Of a DNA stretch of 64,000 bases, positions 1-9,500 are shown piece by piece; positions within the stretch are counted from its first letter, which is position 1; every line of letters begins with the position of its first letter. Position numbers and translations under genes: made by a program. The stretch comes from an uncultured Lachnospiraceae bacterium (GTDB lineage Bacteria > Bacillota > Clostridia > Lachnospirales > Lachnospiraceae). The DNA lies in assembly GCA_910587085.1 (NCBI GenBank), contig CAJUMC010000003.1, forward strand, positions 1 to 64,000. Reading direction: 5' to 3'. The notes below the pieces were generated by a model. It was not told the origin of the DNA, ran no database searches, and was given only the letters and a program-made list of their open reading frames with translations.

Positions 1-97
1 TGGATCTGTAGCCGCTTTTTACTTTCACAAGTGTCAAACTCGGGATTATACCATAAAGCTAATTCAAGGGGAAGAGGAAAATACATTATTTTGCATC

Positions 98-907
98 TCA
101 GCCAATTCCTGCGCTCTTGTATTCAAGCCGGATCTTGTCCGCAATCAGCGCGACAAATTCGGAGTTTGTGGGCTTTCCCTTACCGTAGCTGACCGTGTAG
201 CCGAACAGATTGTTGATGGTATCCATCTTCCCTCTGCTCCAGGCGACCTCGATCGCATGACGGATTGCGCGCTCTACGCGGCTTGGCGTGGTTTTGTGGC
301 GCTTGGCAATCGACGGGTAGAGCTGCTTTGTAATGGAATTGAGCATTTCGGTATCGTCCACCGACATCATGATCGCATCGCGCAGATACTGATAACCCTT
401 GATATGCGCCGGTACCCCGATCTCGTGGATAATATCCGTCACATCGGCCTCCAGATTGTGCGCCCTGGAAAGCGCCGGCGTCTCATAAGCACCGAGCGGC
501 GCACGCTTCTCAAGGAGATGCTGCCCCGCCCGTCCTTTTACCTGCTTAATCCGGCTCAATACAACATTGTTGTCAAAGGGCTTGAGAATATAATAGCTCG
601 CACCGAGTTCAAAAGCATTCTCGGTTACGCGCTCCTGGGCAATCGCGGAAATCACGATAAACGAAGGAACCTTCTTCAGATCCTTATTTTTCTTTACCTT
701 TTCGAGAACGCCAAGCCCGTCCAGCTTTGGCATAATCAAATCGAGCAGAACAACATCCGGCTCCTTCTCCCGGATCAGCTCCAGTGCGTCCAGCCCGTTT
801 TCCGCCTTGCCGATCACGTTCATCTCTTCGTCGCTCTGCACAATTTCCTCCAGCATGTTAACCGTGCGGATATTATCATCCACGATCAGAACATTGATTT
901 TTTCCAT
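98..907 (-). CDS. spo0A: Sporulation master regulator Spo0A
   Basis: Response regulator that, when phosphorylated through the phosphorelay or by orphan kinases, starts sporulation and represses growth-phase genes. The 269 residues are full length for the family. Residues 1-125 form a receiver domain with the acidic pair D10/D11, phospho-acceptor D56 in the segment VVLLDLIMPK and conserved K109 in YILKPFD. The C-terminal 110 residues are the Spo0A DNA-binding domain, including the recognition segment SRVERAIRHAIEVAW. It lies downstream of spoIVB in the same direction, the usual clostridial order. A 245-bp gap separates the two genes, so it probably has its own promoter. Very confident. Confidence 0.98.
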   Translation of the reverse strand: MEKINVLIVDDNIRTVNMLEEIVQSDEEMNVIGKAENGLDALELIREKEPDVVLLDLIMPKLDGLGVLEKVKKNKDLKKVPSFIVISAIAQERVTENAFELGASYYILKPFDNNVVLSRIKQVKGRAGQHLLEKRAPLGAYETPALSRAHNLEADVTDIIHEIGVPAHIKGYQYLRDAIMMSVDDTEMLNSITKQLYPSIAKRHKTTPSRVERAIRHAIEVAWSRGKMDTINNLFGYTVSYGKGKPTNSEFVALIADKIRLEYKSAGIG

Positions 908-979
908 AAAAAATTCCTCATTTCTGCGCTGCTTTTAAAATTAAGCAATCTGTGCGAAGCAGCGCTTGTCACAAATTGC

Positions 980-1005
980 AATGTGAAAAACTTATTTCTC
1001 ACATT
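980..1005 (-). promoter_or_regulatory. Inverted repeat in the spo0A leader/promoter region
   Basis: Perfect 7-bp arms AATGTGA and TCACATT separated by 12 nt, about 75 bp before the spo0A start. It could be an operator or an RNA hairpin in the leader. I could not identify a convincing 0A box or a clean sigma-H promoter nearby, so the role is inference from position only. Confidence 0.35.
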
Positions 1006-1152
1006 TCATCCGTTTTTCGAATTTTTTATATAGCAGTATTCGGAAATGGCTCCTTTTTCGATGGAAGAAACCATATATTTCCATTTCTGGATTTTATAAT
1101 ATCCTAAATTCTGGAAAAAATCAATCCCCAAATTAACATTTTTTGTTATTTT

Positions 1153-2490
1153 TCAATACTCGAGCATATTTTCGATAAATGTGCCGTAGCCTCTTGTCGA
1201 ATCTCTTACAAACACATGGGTCACCGCTCCGATCAGCTTTCCGTTCTGAAGAATGGGGCTTCCGGACATTCCCTGCACAATTCCGCCCGTCTTCTCAATC
1301 AGCTCTCTGTCCGTAATATGGAGCACAAGGCCCTTGCTCTGCTTGCTGTTTCCGTAATCGACATCCTCAATCTCAATATCATATTCCCGCAGCGTCCCGT
1401 CCACCTGGCACAGAATGGTTGCCGGTCCTGTCTGAACCTCCTGGCGCAGCCCGAGCTCCATCACGCCGTACATGCTCTCCTTCTCCAGCCTCCCCACGAC
1501 ATCGCTGCCGATTGTCAGCCGGCCGAACACCCCCCGCAGAGTATTGGAATAGACATCGCCCAGTCTTGTTCCCTCGGATTTGCGAATCACCCCGGACAAT
1601 TCCCCGGGCGTACCGGCGCGTCCTCTCGTCACGGCAACAATCTCGGCCTCATAGATGCTGCCGCGCGCCGCCTCCATTAAAACTCCGGTATCCACATCCG
1701 AGATCCCGTGTCCGAGCGCCGCAAAGCGTCCGTCCGTCGTGATATAGGTCAGAGTGCCGATGCCCTGCGTATCATCTCTTACCCATACGCCGATTTTATA
1801 GTCTCCTGCCGCCGTCCGGGCGCGCTTTACCCGAACCTTCTGCTCCTCTCTGTCCCGGATTACGGTGAGCTGCAGTTCGTCCTTCTCCGCCGTCTGAATG
1901 GCCTGGATCAGTTCTTCCTTCCCGTCGATTGCCTTCCCGTTCACTTCCGTAATATAATCGCCCGTATGCACAACATTCGCTGCAGGCTCGATATTCCCCT
2001 CCGTTCTGCTCGCCACCACACCGGTCCCCAGCACAAGTGCACCCTTGGTTTCCAGTGTGATTCCAATCGGCCTGCCGCAGGGGATCGCTTCCAGCTGCTC
2101 CAGCACATCGAGGGATATCTGCTTAAACTGAATAAAGCCGAAAAGTTTGAGATTAATTTTATAACTTCCCGTGGTTTCCGATTTTAGAGTAAACTTATCC
2201 TGCAGATCTATATGAAGCGAACCTGCCGGAATATTGGAATCGTTGACGGAGAGAACGCCGATGTTTTCCTCCAAAAATTCCGCTTTCAGCGGGAGTCCGA
2301 AATCAAACTGTTCCGTTTTGTCCACCAGTATCCGTATTCTGTTCGGAATTGAATTTTTCAGCTTATACCAGGAAAATATCAGCAAAAATAAAAAAGCCGC
2401 CAGGGACAGCCAGATCAGCAGACGGCGATAGCGTTTCCGGTATTGCCGAATCACCTGCTGTTCCTCTAGTTTTTCCACCCTTCGTTCCAT
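1153..2490 (-). CDS. spoIVB: SpoIVB serine peptidase (PDZ + S55)
   Basis: Forespore-made protease which, in Bacillus, crosses into the intermembrane space and cleaves SpoIVFA to trigger pro-sigma-K processing. The 445 residues contain an N-terminal membrane segment (about 24-43), a PDZ domain (about 150-215, core GTGVVASRTEG) and the S55 peptidase domain. The domain has the histidine motif GHGISDVDTG and the catalytic serine in GMSGSPILQNGKLIGAVTH. The length fits the family. It sits upstream of spo0A as in most clostridia, but here the usual neighbour recN is separated from it by a repeat tract and an acetyltransferase. A hairpin just upstream may isolate its transcript. No sigma-G promoter could be recognised with confidence. 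Confidence 0.96.
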   Translation of the reverse strand: MERRVEKLEEQQVIRQYRKRYRRLLIWLSLAAFLFLLIFSWYKLKNSIPNRIRILVDKTEQFDFGLPLKAEFLEENIGVLSVNDSNIPAGSLHIDLQDKFTLKSETTGSYKINLKLFGFIQFKQISLDVLEQLEAIPCGRPIGITLETKGALVLGTGVVASRTEGNIEPAANVVHTGDYITEVNGKAIDGKEELIQAIQTAEKDELQLTVIRDREEQKVRVKRARTAAGDYKIGVWVRDDTQGIGTLTYITTDGRFAALGHGISDVDTGVLMEAARGSIYEAEIVAVTRGRAGTPGELSGVIRKSEGTRLGDVYSNTLRGVFGRLTIGSDVVGRLEKESMYGVMELGLRQEVQTGPATILCQVDGTLREYDIEIEDVDYGNSKQSKGLVLHITDRELIEKTGGIVQGMSGSPILQNGKLIGAVTHVFVRDSTRGYGTFIENMLEY

Positions 2491-2550
2491 ACCTCTGCGC
2501 CATCCTTTCTGAATGATTCTATACTCCGTCGCGGAGCCGCCGCCTGCGGC

Positions 2551-2595
2551 AACAAAAAAGGATATATCTCATCAAAATATATCCTTTTGTTTTTC
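2551..2595. terminator. Bidirectional hairpin terminator between the spoIVB start and the repeat tract
   Basis: Perfect 12-bp arms AAAAGGATATAT (2556-2567) and ATATATCCTTTT (2577-2588), with a 9-nt loop and T-rich sequence following in both directions. On the minus strand it would stop transcription coming from the acetyltransferase/repeat side, leaving about 60 bp for a spoIVB promoter. Confidence 0.7.
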
Positions 2596-2628
2596 ATTTT
2601 CTCGCAGTTTTAGTATGTACGAAAGCGT

Positions 2629-3115
2629 GGTAGATAAACTAGCAGTTTCCGCATATATTTCCTGATATTCCCTTCTATTCAGTTTTCATTTTATTCTTCT
2701 ATCTTTTCTTTTACTTCCTTTTTTCTCTGATTCCCTTTTCTCTTTTATTTCCTTTTTCTTTTCTTTCTTTTTTATTTCCTTTTTCCTTGATTTCCCCTTT
2801 TTCTTTAATTCCTTTTTTTCTTTGGTTCTTCCTTTTTCTCTGATTCCCTTTTTTCCTTGGTTCTTCCTTTTTCTTTAATTCCTTTTTTTCTTTGGTTCCC
2901 TTTTCTCTGATTCCCTTTTTTCTTTGATTCCCTTTTCTCTGATTCCCTCTTCCTTTGATTTCCCTTATCTTTTCTTTACTTTTCTTTGATTTCTTTTATT
3001 TCCTTTTTCCTTGATTTCCCCTTTTTCTTTAATTCCTTTTTTCTTTTGTTCTTCCTTTTTTCTTTGATTCCCTTCCTATTTACTTTCCACTTCTATATTT
3101 AACTTCTATTTTAAA
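2629..3115. repeat. Long polypyrimidine (+) / polypurine (-) tract of degenerate 19-21 nt units
   Basis: Nearly 500 bp of almost pure C/T on the plus strand, made of variants of TTCCCTTTTTTCTTTGATT. Longer internal duplications are visible: about 48 nt starting at 2771 recurs at 2995, and a shorter block at about 2801 recurs near 2871. No open frame of useful length with a start codon runs through it on either strand. It fills the gap between spoIVB and the acetyltransferase gene. A transcript read toward spoIVB would be purine-rich and full of GGA/GAA motifs. Confidence 0.85.
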
Positions 3116-3150
3116 TTCCGGTATTCTCCTCTCTGATACATTCTGAAAAC

Positions 3151-3768
3151 TTATGCGTGCGACAGAAGCGGAAACATTATTTTTTCCCGCTCTATCCGCT
3201 GCAGATCCTCCCCAAGTACAAACAGCGTGCAGTCCTCTTCCTTATGTTCCCGAACGCAGAGCTGCCCGCATTGCTCTGCCGATATTCTGCTAATTTTTTC
3301 CATTGTGTACGGAAGCACGCCTCTCTTTCCCGTAAGCGGAAGATAATACTCATACTCCTTTACGGGATGAAAGCCAAACTTCGGGTAATAGCTCAGAACG
3401 CTGTCGTTTGCAAAAAGATAAATACCGTCCGATTTTTCCTTATACTCCTCGATAACCCGCTTCATCAGCCTGCTGTTCAGCCCGCGCCCGCGGTATGCCT
3501 TTGCGGTCATAACCGTGCCCAGCTGGATATAAGATTTCTTTTCCCCTCCGGCTGAAAACGGCATTAGATTGACGGAAACATTGGATACCACATGCTCTCC
3601 GTCCAGCAGCACATGCGGAATATAGCATTCTCCCCAATGCCCCGCATTATACCAGCCGGTGAAATCAAAGCTAAAAGTTTCCCGGGTCAGTTCATTAAAG
3701 GAGGCACGCAAAATCGCATTCTCTCTGACCCGATTGCTGAAATCCAGCGAACCAAAAATTTTTTTCAT
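3151..3768 (-). CDS. GNAT-family N-acetyltransferase
   Basis: Acetyl-CoA-dependent N-acetyltransferase of unknown substrate. The 205-residue protein carries the GNAT acetyl-CoA loop as YRGRGLNSRLMKRVIEEY (about residues 94-111) and the typical late motif with a tyrosine and GF pair, SVLSYYPKFGFHPVKEYEYY. The ribosome site AAAGGA lies 7 nt before the ATG. Related Eis-like clostridial acetyltransferases often have an additional C-terminal half, so this protein may be shortened; its stop lies just before the polypurine tract. It interrupts the usual recN-spoIVB adjacency, suggesting later insertion. Family assignment is firm; substrate unknown. Confidence 0.85.
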   Translation of the reverse strand: MKKIFGSLDFSNRVRENAILRASFNELTRETFSFDFTGWYNAGHWGECYIPHVLLDGEHVVSNVSVNLMPFSAGGEKKSYIQLGTVMTAKAYRGRGLNSRLMKRVIEEYKEKSDGIYLFANDSVLSYYPKFGFHPVKEYEYYLPLTGKRGVLPYTMEKISRISAEQCGQLCVREHKEEDCTLFVLGEDLQRIEREKIMFPLLSHA

Positions 3769-3870
3769 TGTATTATCCTTTCATGTTATACACATTTTTT
3801 TTAAATAGTACATTATCTTTTGCTTTCGTCCACAAAACAAAGAGCGGACTATCACAGGATTTTTTGTATC

Positions 3871-4120
3871 TTCGCGGAATATCAGCAGAGGTTTCTCCTG
3901 GATTTTCTGTTTCCCGGGAATTTCAGCCGGACCTTCTTCCGGATTTCCGGCATTCCTGGCAATTCAGCCGGGGCTTCTCTCCAGCTTTCCTGTCTCCCTG
4001 GAATTCCAGCCTGGCTTCCTCCCGGATTTCCGGCATTCCTGGCAATTCAGCCGGGGCTTCTTTCCAGCTTTCCTGTCTCCCTGGAATTCCAGCAGGGCCT
4101 TCCCTGGTGCCATTTCCAGA
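3871..4120. repeat. Tandem array of about six 41-42 bp units (83-bp higher-order period)
   Basis: Units start near 3873, 3913, 3955, 3997, 4038 and 4080. Alternate units are nearly identical, giving an 83-bp period (for example GGATTTCCGGCATTCCTGGC at 3941 and again at 4024). Two units carry the 12-bp palindrome CTGGAATTCCAG. Because 83 is not a multiple of three, frames on both strands stay open by composition rather than selection; I do not call a gene here. The array fills the gap between the acetyltransferase and recN. Confidence 0.85.
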
Positions 4121-4149
4121 AAATAACAATTTGACGTCCCGGACAATTC

Positions 4150-4176
4150 GAAAAGCCGCTGTCTGACAGAGCCGGC
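4150..4176 (-). terminator. Likely recN terminator
   Basis: Immediately after the recN stop on the minus strand there is a hairpin with core arms CTGTC/GACAG extended by GCCG/CGGC (3-nt bulge), followed by CTTTTCG. The T run is short, so termination may be weak. Confidence 0.45.
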
Positions 4177-4178
4177 GG

Positions 4179-5882
4179 TCACTGATTCCCCTGCCGGAAA
4201 AGCTCCTCTTTTTTCCTGTCCGCCATCGCCTTCATCTCCGCAGCGCTCTCGAGAACCTTGTCCGTGATTTCCACACCGCCCAGCATTCTTGCGATTTCAC
4301 CGATTTCCCCGTCCCTGGACAGCCTTCGGATATCCGCCCGCGTCGTCAGGCCGTCGGTTGTCTTTTCTATAATGAAATGCGAATCCGCCATGGCAGCAAT
4401 CTGAGGCAGATGAGTGATGCAGAGAAGCTGTCTCTCAGAGGCAATCCTCGCCATTTTCTCCGACACGAGCTGTGCGGTTCGTCCGCTCACGCCGACATCG
4501 ATCTCGTCGAAAATCATGGATTCGATCTCATCCTTCCCGGAAAAAACCGATTTCAGCGCAAGCATAATTCTGGAAAGCTCTCCCCCGGATGCAATTTTTG
4601 CAAGCGGCTGAAGCGGTTCTCCGGGATTTGTGGAAATCAGGAATTCCACGTCGTCCGTCCCGAGCGCCGTAAAGCTTTCGAGCTGTTCAAAATGCAGCTC
4701 CAGCTTTACATCAAGGAAATTCAGATCTCTCAGCGCCTCCGTCAGCAGCGAAGTCAGCTCCGCAGCCTTTTTGTGCCGGATTTCGGAAGCCTGCCGCGCA
4801 AGCCCGGACAGCTCCTCCTCCGCCTTCCGGCAGCGGCGCTCCAGACCAGCAACATATTCATCATAATTCTCGTATTTTTCGATTGTTGCACGGCATTCCT
4901 CTGCATGACTCAGTACTGCCTCCACCGTGGCTCCATAGCGCGAAGTCATGCGATTCACGAGATCCAGCCGCTCCTCGACCTGTGCAAAACGCTCCTCCTC
5001 TCCTCCGGAGCTTTCAATATAGTCGGTCAGCTCCCGGTTGAAATCATGCAGAAGCTCCTCGATCTGGCCGAGGGAATGGTAAAGCCCAGCTAGCTCCTCC
5101 CCGTATTCCTCCACACGGCCGAGCGAGCGCATGGCATAGCCGATCTGCTCCGCCGCACAATCCCCGTCCCCTCCGGTCAGCTGGTAAACCTTGTCCAGCG
5201 CCTCGCAGATTAGATTGCGGTTTGAAAGCCTTTTGTGCTCTGCGCGCAGTTCCTCCTCCTCCCCCGGGATCAGCCTGGCCTGCTCAATCTCATTCAGCTC
5301 ATACTGCAGAAACGACAGCTCGCGAAGCCGCTTGTCTTCGTCGATCCGGGCATTTTCCAGCTCGTCCCTCAGCGCCCGCCAGCTCCGGTAGAGCTCTGCC
5401 ATACGCCCCTTTTTGCCTGTCAGCTCCTCCCCTGCAAAGCGATCCAGCATCTCCAGATGTTTTGATTTTTTCAGCAGCGACTGATGCTCATGCTGTCCGT
5501 GGATGTCAATCAGACCGGCGGCCAGCTCCTTCACAACGGACGCGCTGACCGTTTCCCCGTTGAGCCGAAATATATTTTTCCCGCCGGCCGTTATTTTCCT
5601 GGACAGCGTCAGCTCCCCGTCTTCAACGCTCAGGCCCTGTTCTTCCAGACCTTCCGGCAGCACGCCGGCTCCGACCCGAAACGTTAGCTCCACCAGCGCC
5701 GCATCCGCCCCGGCCCGTATAATATCCTTTGTCACCTTTCCCCCGAGCGCTGCATTGATGGTACCGATAATCACGGATTTTCCCGCACCCGTCTCCCCGG
5801 AGATCACATTGAGATGCTCTCCGAATTCTACCTCTATTTCATCAATAATCGCAAAATTTTTTGCGTAAAGACCTGTCAGCAT
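4179..5882 (-). CDS. recN: DNA repair protein RecN
   Basis: SMC-like ATPase that acts early in double-strand-break repair. The 567-residue protein starts at 5882, where AAAGGA lies 7 nt before ATG; an open frame runs further upstream but has no family similarity. Walker A is at residues 29-36 (GETGAGKS). A long coiled-coil region occupies the middle (about 155-370). The C-terminal ATPase half has the signature ASGGELSRIMLALK and Walker B MIFDEIDVGVSG, followed by the LCITHLPQIAAMAD H-loop. Length is typical. In most clostridia it lies between argR and spoIVB; here repeats and extra genes flank it on both sides. I saw no clear LexA box upstream. Confidence 0.97.
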   Translation of the reverse strand: MLTGLYAKNFAIIDEIEVEFGEHLNVISGETGAGKSVIIGTINAALGGKVTKDIIRAGADAALVELTFRVGAGVLPEGLEEQGLSVEDGELTLSRKITAGGKNIFRLNGETVSASVVKELAAGLIDIHGQHEHQSLLKKSKHLEMLDRFAGEELTGKKGRMAELYRSWRALRDELENARIDEDKRLRELSFLQYELNEIEQARLIPGEEEELRAEHKRLSNRNLICEALDKVYQLTGGDGDCAAEQIGYAMRSLGRVEEYGEELAGLYHSLGQIEELLHDFNRELTDYIESSGGEEERFAQVEERLDLVNRMTSRYGATVEAVLSHAEECRATIEKYENYDEYVAGLERRCRKAEEELSGLARQASEIRHKKAAELTSLLTEALRDLNFLDVKLELHFEQLESFTALGTDDVEFLISTNPGEPLQPLAKIASGGELSRIMLALKSVFSGKDEIESMIFDEIDVGVSGRTAQLVSEKMARIASERQLLCITHLPQIAAMADSHFIIEKTTDGLTTRADIRRLSRDGEIGEIARMLGGVEITDKVLESAAEMKAMADRKKEELFRQGNQ

Positions 5883-6020
5883 GTCAGCATCCTTTCGTAT
5901 ATTCGTATTTCCATATATTGCGGCAATGTACAAAAGCACGCCGCATTCCCGGCGAAAACCGGCCTTCCCGCCCAAGCAGTTTTTCCTTCCTGCTTTTTCA
6001 TATACCTTGTTGCTCCCAAC

Positions 6021-6049
6021 AGTGTACCATATTTTTGAACTTCCAACAA
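6021..6049 (-). promoter_or_regulatory. Candidate recN promoter
   Basis: On the minus strand TTGTTG is followed after 17 nt by TACACT, about 140 bp before the recN start. The -35 matches four and the -10 four of six consensus bases with ideal spacing. The gap 5883-6518 otherwise holds a repeat array and the terminator of the upstream gene. Confidence 0.45.
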
Positions 6050-6189
6050 GATCGGAATTCTTGTAGAATATAACTTGCAGATTTGTGCAGTTTTTCAGCC
6101 GGAGCGAGGGAAACGGGATAAGGTTGCTTCCCCGCCGCCTTATTGCATTACCTGTTTTGCGATCCCCTGTTCCGGCTGCTTTCAATTCT

Positions 6190-6369
6190 GTTTCATACAG
6201 ACCGAGCGTCGGACCAGACAAACTTCATACAGGCTGGATAAGCTTTATACAGACCGGACAAGCTTCATTACGGGCTGATACTTCACACAAGCCGGACAAG
6301 CTTCATTACAGGCTGGATACTTCACAAAAGCCGGAAAAATTAATAGGATGGATACTTCACGCAGGCCGG
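6190..6369. repeat. Tandem array of about four 38-40 bp units
   Basis: Degenerate direct repeats at 6218-6257, 6258-6295, 6296-6334 and 6335-6369, with a partial copy before. Shared blocks are ACAAGCTTCATTACAGGCTG, GGATACTTCAC and AAGCCGG at the unit end. Units abut one another with no unique spacers, so this is not a CRISPR. It lies between the terminator of the Ig-domain gene and the recN promoter. Confidence 0.75.
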
Positions 6370-6433
6370 CAAACAGGGATTTTCTTCCTGTCTGCCGCAC
6401 ATGGGTACGGCTTCTGCAGTGCAAATCCAGTAC

Positions 6434-6483
6434 ATAAAAATTATAAAAAATTAACCGCCGGCGCATATTCTGCACGCCGGCGG
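6434..6483 (-). terminator. Rho-independent terminator of the Ig-domain gene
   Basis: Minus-strand hairpin with perfect 9-bp arms CCGCCGGCG/CGCCGGCGG and an 11-nt loop, followed by a T-rich run (TTAATTTTTTATAA). It begins about 36 bp after the stop codon of the large Ig-domain gene. Confidence 0.85.
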
Positions 6484-6518
6484 CCCGTTTCTCTTCTTTG
6501 ACTTATTAAACCTGCCTG

Positions 6519-9500
6519 TTATTTTCCTATCTTTTCTACCGTTACCCGGCATGACAGGCGCCTGCCGTTGACCACCGCATACACCGTTGTCGTACCGATC
6601 GCGCGGCCGGTAATCATTCCGCCTGCCACCTCTGCAATCCGCTCATTCTCCGACAGCCACCGAACCGAAAGATCGGATTTGGATGCCCCGAAGACCTCGA
6701 GACTGATGAGGGTCGAGGAATACTGCTCCAGTGTCAAGCTCGTTTTACTCAGCCCCACGACATAGACCTTGATGGACGCACTCTTTCCGGAATCCGCGAA
6801 TATCGTAATATTTGCGGTTCCCATCGCATGTGCGGTAATCAGGCCGGTCCGCGAGTTCACACTCGCAACCGCCGGGTTGTCGCTCGACCAGGTGTAGCTG
6901 TCCGTATGGCCAGCCGGAAGAATCGTAAAGCTTACCGTAGTGCTCTCGTTCGGTATCATAACGATCTCAGATTCCGAAACCTGGATATTGGTAACCGGAA
7001 TCGGATCAATAACATGCACATAGCATATCGTGGTCAGCCCGCTGGAATCCTGTGCCCTTGCGGTAATCTTTGCGTCGCCCGCCTTGATGGCCGTCACCTT
7101 TCCGGTCTGCCCGTTCACCACGGCGATGGAAGGATCATCCGATTCCCAGGTTACGCCGTAGGTGGCGTTCTCCGGCTTGAGCGTGGCCTTCAGCGTCTCA
7201 GAATGGCCTACGACAAGCTGCAGATAGTCATAGTTCAGCGCGATGTCGGTAATCTGATAGCAGACCTCCACCTCGCAGTATGCCTCCGCGCCGCTTCCGT
7301 CGGTAGCCTTGCAGGTAATCACTGCATTTCCGATCGAAATACCTTTCATTTTACCCTTCTGATCAACCGTGACCACCTTCGGGTTGCTGGAGCTCCACTC
7401 GAACTCGAGATTGGTTGCATCCGCCGGGTTCACCTCAACTCCGAGCTTATAGGTTTTTCCTACGCCGAGCTTATAGGTTTCCGGTACAAGCTTCATGTCA
7501 ATAATCTCGATTTCCTTCGGCAGAACGACCACCGCGCAGTAATCGACATAACCGCCGTCCACGGACGTACAGGTAATAATCGCCACGCCCTCCCGTTTTC
7601 CGGTTACGCGCCCGCGTTCGTCAACCGAGGCCACGCTGCTGTTTGAACTCGTCCAGACCACCTTCTGTATGGTCGCGGTGGCCGGCTTTATCTCGGCAAC
7701 CAGCTCAATTACATCGTCAACCCGGATTGTTTCTTCGTTGGAATCCAGCTCGACCGCAGTCACGCCCTGCTGCACGGTAACGGTACAGTACGCTGTGGAA
7801 CCGCTTTTGGTCTTCGCCATAATAATTGCGACGCCCGCTTTCTTTGCCGTCACCTTTCCCTTATTGCTGACAATCGCAACCGATTTGTCCGAGGTTTCCC
7901 AGATCAGCGTCGTCTCCGTGCTGTCTGCCGGCGTGATGGTCGCCTCAAAGTAGTAGTAATCTCCCACGTTCAGCGTCAGCGTGGTGATATCCAGCTTCAC
8001 CGCCGCCGCAACCTTGGAAACATTTACAAGACAGGTGGACATGTAGCCGCCGTCCGCCGTCTTCAGGATAATTGACGTCTGCCCTACGGACTTCGCTGAA
8101 ACAAGGCCCTTCGCATCCACCGTGGCAACCGCAGGATTCGTGGACATCCAGGTAACGGCCACGTCCGACGCATCCGACGGATTTATTACGTAAGTCATAC
8201 GGTACGTTTCGCCTGCAAACATGTTCAGAACAGTTTTGTCAAGCTTGATCCCCTTGACCGCCTTCGTCACAACGACGTTGCAGACTGCGGAAATATTTCC
8301 GTCCGCCTTCGAGGAGCATATAATGGAAGTCTTGCCCGGCTTCTTCACCGTTACCTTACCGAACTGATCGACAGTGGCGATGGTCGGATCCGTTGATTTC
8401 CAGACGACAGGCTCATTTTTTGCCGCCTCCGGCGATATCGTTGCATAGAGCATAAAATCCTTGCTTGTCAGCGGCACGGTTACATTTGTCTGCGACAGCG
8501 TGATCGAGACGATCGGCTGCTTTACCCTGATCAGACAGGAACCGACCACAATATTATTCTGGTTGATGGCCGTAATAACCGCGGTGCCGCCCGCAACGGC
8601 CTTCACGGTCGTGGAAAGGTCGCCGGCCTGCTCGATCGAAACGATGGAAGCATTCGACGTCACCCAGTGCAGCGATACCTGATTCAGCTTCGGCGTCACA
8701 ATCGCATTGATGGTGAGCAGATCACCGATCGCAACATCCTTCTCCACCGGATCCAGCGTTATGCTCTCCACCGAGCCGACCACGCGGATGCGGCAGATCG
8801 CCTTCTTGGTTACGCCGTTGATTGTCTGCGTAACCGTAACAACGGCATTGCCCTCCTTGATACCCTTTACCAATCCGTCCTCATCCACGGTAAGAATGGA
8901 TTCGTCGCTCGAAACCCACTCGATCGGCGCGCTGTTGTTTGAGGTATTCAGCGTCAGCTGAAGCGTCGAGCCCGTGTAGATGGTCGCCGTTGTCATGTTG
9001 AGTGAGATGCCGTCGATAACCGTCAGCGGAATGGTGTAATGCTCCTTGTAAAATCCGCTGTCCGGCCCCAATCCGTCAAAGATATCATAACTGCCGCCGC
9101 GGTAATGCAGCTGGATGTTCGTGTGACCCTCTCCCAACGCCGTGACAACACCCTCCGATACCTCAGCAATCGTCAGATCGTCGATGCTGTAGGTAAACAG
9201 CGTTTTGTCAAGCACATTTGCATTGCTCAGCACACTGTAGATATCCCCGACATTCATGACAACCGGGTTTTCCGAAATCATCAGCGGCACGGTAATCTCC
9301 AGAACCACCTTGCGTATTTTCGGATTGTTTTCCTCATATTTATCCGTCGGCCGGGCAATCAGGCAGTAAATGCCGGCTTTCATCTCCGAGAGCGTAACGC
9401 CGTTTCCGAAATCGCTGATGTTCACCTGCATATATCTGTTTTCATCCAGATCAAGCGGCTCCGCCTTGCTCAGCTTATCCGCTGTTCCGCGGTAGAGCGC

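Noticed and set aside
257..1033. 258-codon plus-strand frame antisense to spo0A
   Set aside because: A shadow of spo0A codon usage; no ribosome site or family match.
2629..3115. Polypurine tract as a Lys/Glu-rich coding repeat on the minus strand
   Set aside because: Frames hit stops (TTAA in many units) and unit lengths vary; no start codon with a ribosome site opens into it.
3768..4166. Open frames on both strands through the 42-bp array
   Set aside because: They stay open in several frames because of repeat composition; no ribosome site, no family similarity, and the 83-bp period would shift any protein repeat out of frame.
5883..6060. LexA (SOS) box before recN
   Set aside because: No GAAC-N4-GTTC-type site found; only single half-sites such as GAAC near 6036.
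5883..6221. N-terminal extension of RecN up to 6221
   Set aside because: No similarity to RecN; the start at 5882 has a good ribosome site and matches the family start.
6190..6369. 39-bp array as a CRISPR
   Set aside because: Units abut without unique spacers, differ from one another, and no cas genes are in the window.
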